Shown here: positions 49,429 through 57,271 of the stretch, piece after piece
Layout of the letters: the number at the start of each line of letters is the position of its first letter
Numbering within the stretch: position 1 is the stretch's first letter
Position numbers and translations under genes: made by a program
Notes under the pieces: generated by a model
What the model was told of the DNA's origin: nothing
The model's input: the letters and a program-made list of their open reading frames with translations, nothing else
The model's database searches: none
Source of the DNA: CALFXN01 sp937957815
GTDB taxonomy: Bacteria; Synergistota; Synergistia; Synergistales; Aminobacteriaceae
Direction of reading: 5' to 3'
Assembly: GCA_036788195.1 (NCBI GenBank)
Contig: DAIQNX010000016.1
Location: forward strand, 5,459-69,458
DNA: 64,000 nt

Positions 49429-50484
49429 TCATCTTGTTTTTTCATGCTTTTCCTTTATTATATTCAGTTCTTCAAAAGGGAGCTCCCACGAGGGATCGGC
49501 ACTTAATTCCCATGATGAGCGACTCCCGCGGCGGAACGCATTGTATCCTGCGGCGGCGATCATGACGGCATTATCGGTACACCTGTTCAGCGGAGGATAC
49601 CAGGCTGAGAAGCGCCGGCTGCCGGAAACGGCCGCGCGCAACGCCGAATTGGCCGCGACGCCGCCCGCGAGACAGACCGACCGTATTCCCGTTTCCTGCA
49701 CTGCAAGATCGACCTTTGAGACGATCGCATCAATCGCGGCCTTTTGGAAAGACGCACACACATCCGCGACCGGGATCTCGCTTTCTCTTCCCTCGTAGTC
49801 TCTGAGAGCCCAGAGAACCGCGGTTTTGAGCCCGCTGAAGCTGAGCGCGAGAACTGGATCGTGCTTGAGGGGAACCGGGAACGGGAAGCGGTCGCAATCT
49901 CCCGATGCGGCGAGTCGATCGACGACGGGCCCTCCCGGATACCCGAGATTCAGGAGTTTCGCCACCTTGTCGTAGGCCTCTCCGGCGGCATCATCCCGCG
50001 TTCTCGCAATCACGGCGTAGTCGCCGTAATCCCTCACGCGAACGATTTCAGTGTGCCCGCCCGATACGATCAGACAGAGAAACGGAGGATGCAGGTCCGG
50101 AAAAGTTACGACATTCGCGAATATGTGTCCTTCGAGATGGTTGACGCCGAGAATCGGTGTTCCCCAACCAGCCGATAGTCCCTTTGCCGCCATGACTCCA
50201 ACGAGCAATGACCCCATGAGTCCCGGCCCGGCCGTTACGGAAATCAGGGAGAGCTCTCTTCGCGGATCCGTAACGCCGCCTTCGGCGAGAACATCGCAGA
50301 CGAGAGGAATCGTCGCTTCGAGATGCATGCGGGACGCATATTCCGGGACGACTCCCCCGAACGGCGCGTGCGTCGTTATTTGGCTCGAGAGGCGCTCCGA
50401 GCGGACCAGGCGTTCGCCTTCAAGCAGTGCAACACCGGTATCGTCGCAACTCGTTTCGATACCCAGCGTCAGAAAGGGCGTCAT
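49429..50484 (-). CDS. tsaD: tRNA N6-adenosine threonylcarbamoyltransferase
   Basis: Transfers the threonylcarbamoyl group to A37 (t6A). 351 residues. Kae1 fold with metal ligands His116 and His120 in NHLEGH, GIETSCDDT at the N-terminus, VSGGHTEIV and the late Asp in RCTDNAVMIA. Works with TsaC (6900-7892). TsaB and TsaE genes are not in the window. Its start overlaps the stop of the preceding gene (ATGA). Confidence 0.98.
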   Translation of the reverse strand: MTPFLTLGIETSCDDTGVALLEGERLVRSERLSSQITTHAPFGGVVPEYASRMHLEATIPLVCDVLAEGGVTDPRRELSLISVTAGPGLMGSLLVGVMAAKGLSAGWGTPILGVNHLEGHIFANVVTFPDLHPPFLCLIVSGGHTEIVRVRDYGDYAVIARTRDDAAGEAYDKVAKLLNLGYPGGPVVDRLAASGDCDRFPFPVPLKHDPVLALSFSGLKTAVLWALRDYEGRESEIPVADVCASFQKAAIDAIVSKVDLAVQETGIRSVCLAGGVAANSALRAAVSGSRRFSAWYPPLNRCTDNAVMIAAAGYNAFRRGSRSSWELSADPSWELPFEELNIIKEKHEKTR

Positions 50485-51029
50485 TTCCTCGTTCCCGGTA
50501 TGAGGAGATTCGTCGAGTATTCTCCGTAAGCAACGGAAACGCCGTCCTTTCCCGCAAACGCGGCAACGGGAATTCCGATCGCGAAGGATCCAGCCGAGCC
50601 GGGTGGGAGTTCTCCCGTCGGAATGAGATCCTTTGGGGAAAGGATATCCTCCGCAACGACGTTCCTGTCGTTAATGCGAATCCTGGTCGGATCGAGATCC
50701 CATCGTTTCCGTGCTTCGAAACGAACGATCAGAAGAACCCTCTTCTTCGTCGCTTTCGTGCCGAAATGATGGGCATGCCAGTTCAACCAGTCCGGGACGT
50801 CCGGACCGTTTTCCGCGGCGACCCGTGAGAGCGCGCTGTCGACGTATATGAATTCCATCAGGGTCCGGGCCCCGATGACCATGTCGCCGAGCCTGTCGCC
50901 TTCTATCCAGAGCGACGTCGTTCTCTGCGAGAGCATCGCCTCGACGTCATTCGCCAGAGCGACGCCGAAACATGGCACCATCAACGCTATGAACACCGTA
51001 CAAAATGTTAGTTTTCTCGTCATTGCCAT
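50481..51029 (-). CDS. Hypothetical exported protein
   Basis: 182 residues I do not recognise. A cleavable-looking signal peptide (basic MAMTRKL, hydrophobic core to about residue 24, ending GVALAN) precedes a mature part of mixed alpha/beta character with YVDSALSRVAAENGP, LLIVRFEARKRWDLDP and a Gly/Pro-rich stretch. No cysteine pair or lipobox. AAGGAG lies 11 bases upstream of the ATG. Sandwiched between murJ and tsaD with ATGA coupling to tsaD; an envelope location is inferred. Confidence 0.75.
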   Translation of the reverse strand: MAMTRKLTFCTVFIALMVPCFGVALANDVEAMLSQRTTSLWIEGDRLGDMVIGARTLMEFIYVDSALSRVAAENGPDVPDWLNWHAHHFGTKATKKRVLLIVRFEARKRWDLDPTRIRINDRNVVAEDILSPKDLIPTGELPPGSAGSFAIGIPVAAFAGKDGVSVAYGEYSTNLLIPGTRK

Positions 51030-51057
51030 TGAAAAATCATCTCCTTCCGCTGTTTTC

Positions 51058-52620
51058 TCAGCGAATCTCTTTTGATCGCTTTCTCTCGAGAGCGCGACGA
51101 ATCCATTGCCACTCCTGAAACCCGAGAAGGGACGTCAGCCCTCCGTACACGATCGCTCCGGCGATCATGATCCCGAGAAGCCAGGACGCTCTCGCAAGAC
51201 TGTTCCCGTCGAGCGGATAAGGGATCCATCTTTTGAGAATCAGGATGGACGTTGCCATGAATCCAAGAACGCAGACAATCCTCGACGTCCACCCCAAACG
51301 AAAGATTCCGATCGCCCCTCCGACGGATGAGGAAAGAAAGAAAATCCCGGCTGCGCCGGAGAGAATGAACGCCGCCGACGTCGCAAACGCGAGCCCCTCG
51401 AACGAGAAGAAGCGGACCAGCAGGAAGCTCATCACGAGATTGCCCACGACGCTGATCAGAGTCACGCGAAGGGCCTCTCCCGGAAGCCCTTTAGCGTACA
51501 GCCCGCGCATCACGACGGTCGTGCACGCCATGCCGGGAAGTCCGACGGAATACAGTGCGAGGGAAGATGCCGTCGCGTGCCATGCCCACACCGAGAAAGC
51601 GCCACGAAAGAACAGCAGGTGGACCATCTCGTCGGATACGAGTACCAATCCTACCGTAACCGGGAAAACAATAAAAAGCGCGAAACGAATCGAGTCGCGC
51701 AGAATTTCCCTGAATTCGTCCGGTCGCGAGACACATCGCGACAGCTCCGGCAGAACAGCCTGCGAGATCGCGACGACGAAGAGACCGAGGGGCAGTTGAA
51801 TGACGCGATTGGCGTAATTCAGCACAGAAATCGCTCCATCTCTGAGAAACGATCCGAACATCCGGCTCACGATCGGATTCACCTGATTCAACGAAAGTCC
51901 CGCAGCGTACGGAAAGAAAAGCGCCATCATCCGGCGAAGATCGGGATTCCGGAAATCCGGGAGAACCGGTGCCAGCGTCATCCCCATACGTGCGCTCCAA
52001 TGCCATTGCAGGAGGAAGTGGGCGCCCCCTCCCGCGAGAACCGCCGCCACGAGACAATCGATCCCCCACCGTGGAGCGGCGATCAGCAGGATGACGATAT
52101 AAACGATGTTGCTGAGTCCGGGCGCGATGGCCGGGACAAAGTACGAATCCACGCTGTTGAGGACTCCCATCGCCAGCGCGGCAAGTGATATGATCAGCAG
52201 GAAGGGAAAGAGCCTTCGTGTCAGAAGAATCGCAAGCGACGTTTTTTCGGCGTCGAATCCCGGCGCCATGAACGTCACAAGAACGGGCGAGAGGACGATG
52301 CCCGCGGCAACCACGGCGCTTCCGGCCATCAGCAGAACACCCATGGCCTGACGGGCGAGAGAAAGCGCCCGTTCGTGCCCCTCGTTCTGGAGACTTCGGG
52401 AAAAGACGGGCACAAACGCTGCGGACAAGGCGCCTTCGGCAAGCAGCTGCCTGAGAAGATTCGCAAGCGTGTACGCAATATTGAAAGCATCGATCTGTCT
52501 CGACGCACCGAAGAACGCAGCAGTTATGATTTCGCGTGCGAGGCCGAGAACGCGGCTGGCCAGCGTTCCCGCCATCATCAGGAAGGCATTCCGGACGACG
52601 GAAGCGACATGGGACCGCAT
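51058..52620 (-). CDS. murJ: Lipid II flippase MurJ
   Basis: MOP-superfamily flippase with about 14 helices, 520 residues. VRNAFLMMAGTLASRVLGLAREI at the start (opening segment), AFNIAYTLANLLRQLLAEGALSAAFVPVF and NYANRVIQLPLGLF are family signatures with the conserved Arg residues of the central cavity. Strong ribosome site AAGGAGG. Its promoter must lie on the strand opposite the protease gene or come from lptB read-through. Confidence 0.97.
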   Translation of the reverse strand: MRSHVASVVRNAFLMMAGTLASRVLGLAREIITAAFFGASRQIDAFNIAYTLANLLRQLLAEGALSAAFVPVFSRSLQNEGHERALSLARQAMGVLLMAGSAVVAAGIVLSPVLVTFMAPGFDAEKTSLAILLTRRLFPFLLIISLAALAMGVLNSVDSYFVPAIAPGLSNIVYIVILLIAAPRWGIDCLVAAVLAGGGAHFLLQWHWSARMGMTLAPVLPDFRNPDLRRMMALFFPYAAGLSLNQVNPIVSRMFGSFLRDGAISVLNYANRVIQLPLGLFVVAISQAVLPELSRCVSRPDEFREILRDSIRFALFIVFPVTVGLVLVSDEMVHLLFFRGAFSVWAWHATASSLALYSVGLPGMACTTVVMRGLYAKGLPGEALRVTLISVVGNLVMSFLLVRFFSFEGLAFATSAAFILSGAAGIFFLSSSVGGAIGIFRLGWTSRIVCVLGFMATSILILKRWIPYPLDGNSLARASWLLGIMIAGAIVYGGLTSLLGFQEWQWIRRALERKRSKEIR

Positions 52621-52659
52621 CGAGAGACCTCCTTATCTCCGGGAAAGGACGACGCTTCG

Positions 52660-53124
52660 ATGATCATGATCTGGGGAATCGGAAATCCGCTTCATGGGGA
52701 CGACGCTGCGGGCGTTGCGGTTGCGGAACGCCTCTTCGGGATGTCTGACCGCGGGGTGTGCGCGGTCGTCTGCGAGACGACTCCCGAAAACTACATCGGC
52801 CTTGTCAGGAAAAAGATGCCTTCCACGCTGGTCCTTGTCGACGCTATGGACATGGGGCTCGCGCCGGGAGATTTCCGCCGGGTGATACCGGAAGACTGCG
52901 CCGGAATCTCCTTTTCCTCGCACGGCATAGCGATTCCGCTTCTTCTCGGTTTCCTGCCGAAAGAGGTTCCCGTCCTCATAATAGGAATTCAACCGGGCGA
53001 CACCTCGCCCTTCTCGAAGATGACACCGGGAGTCGAGTATGCCGTAAAAGCCGTCTGCACGCACATCAGTGCAGGAAATACCGGAAGCATTCCTCTCTAC
53101 CACGAAAACCTGTCGCCCAGATAG
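52660..53124 (+). CDS. Hydrogenase-maturation-type endopeptidase (HycI/HyaD family)
   Basis: 154 residues from ATG 52660 with GGAAAGGA ten bases upstream. WGIGNPLHGDDAAGVAVAERL-type opening with Asp14/Asp15, VLVDAMDMG (Asp61 or Asp64) and SSHGIAIPLLLGFLP (His88) supply the nickel-sensing acidic and histidine residues of peptidase family M52, which trims the C-terminus of NiFe hydrogenase large subunits. No hydrogenase gene is in the window. It is the only plus-strand protein gene apart from speD, and its 3' end overlaps the convergent lptB by 28 bases. Confidence 0.85.
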   Translation: MIMIWGIGNPLHGDDAAGVAVAERLFGMSDRGVCAVVCETTPENYIGLVRKKMPSTLVLVDAMDMGLAPGDFRRVIPEDCAGISFSSHGIAIPLLLGFLPKEVPVLIIGIQPGDTSPFSKMTPGVEYAVKAVCTHISAGNTGSIPLYHENLSPR

Positions 53125-53825
53125 AATTTCCGGGCGACTTCGCTCTGCGCAACATCGTCGGGCGATCCTTCGATGACAATCTGCCCCTGGTGGATCAGAT
53201 ACGTCCTGTCCGTTATGGCAAGCGTGTCACGGACATTGTGATCCGTCAGAAGGATGCCGAATCCCTTCGCCCTAAGGTTGAGGATGATCTGCTGGATGTC
53301 GTAGACCGCGATCGGGTCGATACCGCTAAATGGTTCGTCGAGCAGCAGGAAATTCGGCATGATCGCGAGGCAACGTGCAATCTCTACACGGCGGCGTTCC
53401 CCGCCGCTCAGAGCGTATCCATTCGTCGATGCAATCCGGGTCAGACCGAACTCATCGAGAAGGTGCTCGACGACGCTGGAACGTTCTTTCAACTCCGTAC
53501 CCAATTCCTCAAGAACCAGTTCGAGATTTTCCCGAACCGTCAGACTCCGGAAAACGGAAGACTCCTGCGGGAGATATCCGACTCCGAGTTTCGCCCTTTT
53601 GTAGACGGGAAGCTGCGTTACGTCCCGGTCGCGAATGTTCACGGACCCCGAATCGGGAGACACGAGGCCGACAATCATGTAGAACGTCGTCGTCTTGCCC
53701 GCTCCGTTCGGACCGAGAAGGCCAACGATCTCCCCCATGTGGACATCGATATCCACCATGGAGACGACAGTGCGTCCTTTGTACGACTTGCAGAGCTTCT
53801 TCCCCTGGAGAACGCGGTCCGTCAA
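53097..53825 (-). CDS. lptB: LPS export ABC transporter ATPase LptB
   Basis: 242 residues. Walker A GPNGAGKTT, signature LSGGERRRVE, Walker B LLLDEPFSGIDP and the switch His in LLTDHNVRDT. VARKFYLGDRF is the C-terminal LptB signature. Powers LPS transport with LptFG, which are not in this window. ATGA overlap with the upstream lptA-like gene. Confidence 0.96.
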   Translation of the reverse strand: MTDRVLQGKKLCKSYKGRTVVSMVDIDVHMGEIVGLLGPNGAGKTTTFYMIVGLVSPDSGSVNIRDRDVTQLPVYKRAKLGVGYLPQESSVFRSLTVRENLELVLEELGTELKERSSVVEHLLDEFGLTRIASTNGYALSGGERRRVEIARCLAIMPNFLLLDEPFSGIDPIAVYDIQQIILNLRAKGFGILLTDHNVRDTLAITDRTYLIHQGQIVIEGSPDDVAQSEVARKFYLGDRFSW

Positions 53826-54559
53826 GGCTCGGAAGATCCCTTCAGCGGAAAGATGATCTGCGGCTTCCCCACGGCTTCGATTTTTCCCGACGATAAAAAA
53901 TACACGAGAGATTCAGCTCTCAGGGTTCGATCTCCCTGAACCGCGGTCACTCCGCCTGAAACGACGATACTCCCGCGATCCTTCGAGTAGACGGCGCGCG
54001 CCCCCTTTATCGTCGTCGGAAGATCCTTCTTAGGGCTGGACTTGACCACTACTCCGCCACGCGCAGTCACATCCGTGACGGCACCTTTCGCGATATGCCC
54101 GTCGATCGACGAGGCTGAGAGAAAAACCCGGAGGTCGTCATCGACGAAGGAACGAACTTTATCGACGGAAAACGCATCTCCGGACAAAACCATGAGATCC
54201 GCATCGATCATCCTTTTCCCGAAACGTCCGCGCACACCTCCGGAAAAACGGTAATTCCGCGTCTGTTCGAACCCCGTCGCCACTTCTTCACAGGCCAGTT
54301 CGACGACGTCATCGTCCCACTTTCCATCGGCCCGGACATCGCCAATGAACCGCACCCTTTTCCCCTCCATATCGCCCTCGACAAGCCGGGCGACGAGAAC
54401 AAGCCCAGCGCGCGAAAGACGTACATTGCCCTCTCCGAAAAAAAGCCCTTTCTTCGAGTCGTATCTCATGGAGTCCGCAGTCAGGTTGACCTCGGCCCCG
54501 AAGGCGACACCGGCGAGGAGAATGAAAATCACAACGGACGGGACCAATCGAAGCCGCAT
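53822..54559 (-). CDS. lptA: LptA/OstA-like periplasmic protein
   Basis: 245 residues from ATG 54559 (GGAGGG six bases upstream). Signal peptide ending in GVAFGA, then beta-jellyroll repeats: VNLTADSMRYDSKKGLFFGE, IKGARAVYSKDRGSIVVSGG and TLRAESLVYFLSSGKIEA, the last matching the OstA pattern. Longer than E. coli LptA (185), suggesting a duplicated or extended jellyroll. Likely carries LPS across the periplasm; directly coupled to lptB. No separate lptC seen. Confidence 0.85.
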   Translation of the reverse strand: MRLRLVPSVVIFILLAGVAFGAEVNLTADSMRYDSKKGLFFGEGNVRLSRAGLVLVARLVEGDMEGKRVRFIGDVRADGKWDDDVVELACEEVATGFEQTRNYRFSGGVRGRFGKRMIDADLMVLSGDAFSVDKVRSFVDDDLRVFLSASSIDGHIAKGAVTDVTARGGVVVKSSPKKDLPTTIKGARAVYSKDRGSIVVSGGVTAVQGDRTLRAESLVYFLSSGKIEAVGKPQIIFPLKGSSEP

Positions 54560-54599
54560 TTCCAACCCTCCTCGAGGCGCTCTGCTTTGAAGCGTAGAT

Positions 54600-54627
54600 A
54601 TTGTACCGAAAAGCGTCGTGAACTCAA
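54600..54627 (-). promoter_or_regulatory. lptA-lptB promoter
   Basis: TTGAGT (54622-54627), 16-base spacer, TACAAT (54600-54605), in the 80-base gap after the homoserine kinase gene. Confidence 0.5.
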
Positions 54628-54639
54628 AGAGAGAACCAC

Positions 54640-56097
54640 TCAGTCTTCATCCGGACCGACGAAGAATTCGGAGAGCGCCCGCACGGCCTCCTCCGCATCT
54701 GACGACGCGACCACACACGTTACCTCGCGGGATGATGCTCCGATCATGTCGATGTTGACCCGCCTGTCGGCAAGAACAGAGAACATCCTCGACGCGATCG
54801 CGGTTCCTTCGCTGAACTGCTCGCCCGACACGGTAACCTTGGCGATTTCGGTATCGTAGGTGACCCCCTGTGCCTCGATCTCTCCGGCAAATTGCCGCGT
54901 AATGTCGATGGCCAGACTGAGGTCTTTCGACCGGACGAGAAAAGCGATGTCGTTTACCTGTCCTCTCATGACGCTCTGGACGATCATATCCGTCGCGACT
55001 CCGGAATCGGCCAGTTCGGAAAACAGACGAGAAGCCACTCCGGGAACATCCGGCACTCCCAGAACCGCAATCTTCACGACGCCCCGATCATTCTGAACCG
55101 ACGTCACGCACGATCCCGCAGGGAAAACCATCCGACGCATTCCTCCAGTCCTGAGGGGATGGTAGAATCCAGCCCCGGAGATGTTTTTCTGAACGGTCGC
55201 CCCATGCCTGTCCTCCGAAAGCATGAAGAACCTGGAGCGAACTCCGTTTCTCGTAAAGACGGCGCACATACGCCGTGCCACTTCCTCGGGATTCCGGGAA
55301 CTGAACGCGATAACACTCGGCCCGGAACCGCTGATCGCGACTCCTGAACACCCCGGAATGCTCCGAACCTCCCGAAGAATCTCCTCCCCTCCCGGGAAGA
55401 GCTTCGCACGGAACGGCTGGTGAAGGCGATCTTCCATCGCCCACGGAAGATGCTTCCAGTTGCCGGTCGCCCACGATGCCGCGAGGAGAGCCGAACGACT
55501 GAGATTATAGACCGCGTCCTTGAGCGGAACGTATTCCGGAAGGGCCTTGCGGGCTTCGGCCGTACTCACTTCAACGGCCGGAACGGCGACGACCGCCGAA
55601 ATCGACACAGGCAACCGCGGCATCCGGACATAGCGCAAATCCGTGCCATCCCAACAGCTGACGACCATGCCGCCGATACATGAGGGAACCACATTGTCCG
55701 GATGGCCCTCCATGCGAACCATCAGCGTGAGCAATTCATCGAGAGAGAGAGGACGGTCGCGCAAGGCGTTCGCAAGGCAAACGCCGCCGACAACCGCGCT
55801 CGAGGAGCTCCCGAGCCCACGACACAGGGGTATCACGTTCAGACAGCGTAACCGCAGCCCCGGAGGCACAAACCCCCATTCGCGACACGCCGTCTCGTAA
55901 CATTCGATAAAAAGATTTTTCTTCGAACTGCCGAGTTCCCCGCTTCCCTCCCCTACGATCTCGGTTTCGTAGCGACCGGCCGGAAGGAGTTCATCGACAT
56001 CGAACACGTTGTACAGCGTAAGCGACAATCCGACGGCATCGAATCCCGACCCCAGGTTCGCACTCGACGCAGGCACCCTGATCCGCAGCAGGCTCAT
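54640..56097 (-). CDS. thrB: Homoserine kinase fused to aspartokinase-type ACT tandem
   Basis: 485 residues, against about 300 for ordinary ThrB. Residues 1-305 are a GHMP kinase: VPASSANLGSGFDAVGL, the ATP loop PLCRGLGSSSSA (90-101) and motif 3 ISGSGPS (255-261). Residues 335-480 look like the regulatory ACT pair of aspartokinase: KIAVLGVPDVPGVASRLFS opens ACT1, DTEIAKVTVSG opens ACT2, and RMFSVLADRRVNIDMI follows. The aspartokinase effector segment (SEIKISC-like) reads SSREVTC here. No aspartokinase catalytic domain. ATGA overlap with thrC, so the threonine branch is coupled. The tail is probably an amino-acid sensor. Confidence 0.93.
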   Translation of the reverse strand: MSLLRIRVPASSANLGSGFDAVGLSLTLYNVFDVDELLPAGRYETEIVGEGSGELGSSKKNLFIECYETACREWGFVPPGLRLRCLNVIPLCRGLGSSSSAVVGGVCLANALRDRPLSLDELLTLMVRMEGHPDNVVPSCIGGMVVSCWDGTDLRYVRMPRLPVSISAVVAVPAVEVSTAEARKALPEYVPLKDAVYNLSRSALLAASWATGNWKHLPWAMEDRLHQPFRAKLFPGGEEILREVRSIPGCSGVAISGSGPSVIAFSSRNPEEVARRMCAVFTRNGVRSRFFMLSEDRHGATVQKNISGAGFYHPLRTGGMRRMVFPAGSCVTSVQNDRGVVKIAVLGVPDVPGVASRLFSELADSGVATDMIVQSVMRGQVNDIAFLVRSKDLSLAIDITRQFAGEIEAQGVTYDTEIAKVTVSGEQFSEGTAIASRMFSVLADRRVNIDMIGASSREVTCVVASSDAEEAVRALSEFFVGPDED

Positions 56098-57140
56098 CGG
56101 GACAGAACCTCCAGGATAGCTTCCCAGCTTCCGGCAACGCTGACCGGCTCGGGGAGATAGTGCATCGGCGCTTCCGGATCCTTTAGACCGTTCCCCGTCA
56201 GGACAAGAACGCCTTTCGTACCTCTCTGTATCTTGCGGTTGCGGGCAAGCCTGAGAAAAGCCGCCAGCGTCGCACAGGATGCCGGTTCCGCGAAAATTCC
56301 CTCAGTCGAAGCGAGCAGACGCTGCGCATCGAGGATTTCCCGGTCCGAAACGGAGAGAAACATTCCGTTTGTCAGTTCGACGGCGCGTTTCGCCTTGTCC
56401 GCGCTCACGGGGTTGCCGATGCGGATCGCCGTGGCAAGGGTTTCCGGCTGAATGACAGGCACTCCTCGAACCATCGGGGCGGCTCCTTCGGCCTGAACTC
56501 CGATCAGACGCGGAAGTCTCGTCGATCTCCCCGTTTCCTTGTAAAATTCGAATCCCGCGCAGTACGCGCTGATGTTCCCCGCGTTCCCGACGGGAATCAT
56601 GAGCCAGTCAGGAGCGTCCGACAAATCGTCGCAGATCTCCCAAGAGGAAGATCGCTGTCCCCAGAGTCGATACGGATTGACGGAATTGACCAGCGTAATA
56701 CCGAGCTCATCGGCCGCCTTTCTCGCGAACTGAAGGGCGATATCGAAATTCCCTTCGACACAGACAGCTCTGGCACCGAACGCCAAAGCCTGCGAGAGCT
56801 TTCCAAGCGCGACCTTTCCCTTGGGCAGAAGCACGGTACACCGGATCCCGGCCGCAGCCGCGTATGCGGCTGCCGATGCAGACGTATTACCGGTCGAGGC
56901 ACACACGATACCCTTCGCGCCGTCCTCGAGCGCCTTCGCCACCGCGAGGACCATTCCGCGATCCTTGAAGGATCCCGTCGGATTCGCACCCTCAACTTTT
57001 GCGTATACCTCGACTCCCGCCTCTTCCCCGACGCGGAGCAGTCGGACAAGCGGCGTCGATCCCTCACATAGGGACAGGTTCGGCGTTTTCGGAGTCACCG
57101 GAAGAAAATCACCGTATCGCTGGAGTATTCCTGTTCGCAT
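56094..57140 (-). CDS. thrC: Threonine synthase
   Basis: PLP enzyme converting O-phosphohomoserine to threonine. 348 residues from ATG 57140 with AGGAAGG eight bases upstream. The PLP lysine is Lys59 in NPTGSFKDRG; phosphate loop PVGNAGN; TEGIFAEPASC near the C-terminus. Short class II-like form without N-terminal SAM-binding extension. Translationally coupled to thrB. Confidence 0.97.
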   Translation of the reverse strand: MRTGILQRYGDFLPVTPKTPNLSLCEGSTPLVRLLRVGEEAGVEVYAKVEGANPTGSFKDRGMVLAVAKALEDGAKGIVCASTGNTSASAAAYAAAAGIRCTVLLPKGKVALGKLSQALAFGARAVCVEGNFDIALQFARKAADELGITLVNSVNPYRLWGQRSSSWEICDDLSDAPDWLMIPVGNAGNISAYCAGFEFYKETGRSTRLPRLIGVQAEGAAPMVRGVPVIQPETLATAIRIGNPVSADKAKRAVELTNGMFLSVSDREILDAQRLLASTEGIFAEPASCATLAAFLRLARNRKIQRGTKGVLVLTGNGLKDPEAPMHYLPEPVSVAGSWEAILEVLSR

Positions 57141-57160
57141 CCAATCCACCTTCCTGAACG

Positions 57161-57199
57161 AAAAAACGGCCTCCCTCGACGAAAGCCGGAAGAAGGCCG
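57161..57199 (-). terminator. Terminator after the class II aldolase gene
   Basis: Imperfect stem CGGCCTTC...GGGAGGCCG (57167-57199) followed by TTTTTT on the minus strand, shortly before thrC. Confidence 0.75.
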
Positions 57200-57271
57200 C
57201 TCCTCTCAGGAATCACGATTTCGGAGGGACCCGATCATTCCGTGCGATGTCCGACATCGGGAGGTTCGGAT

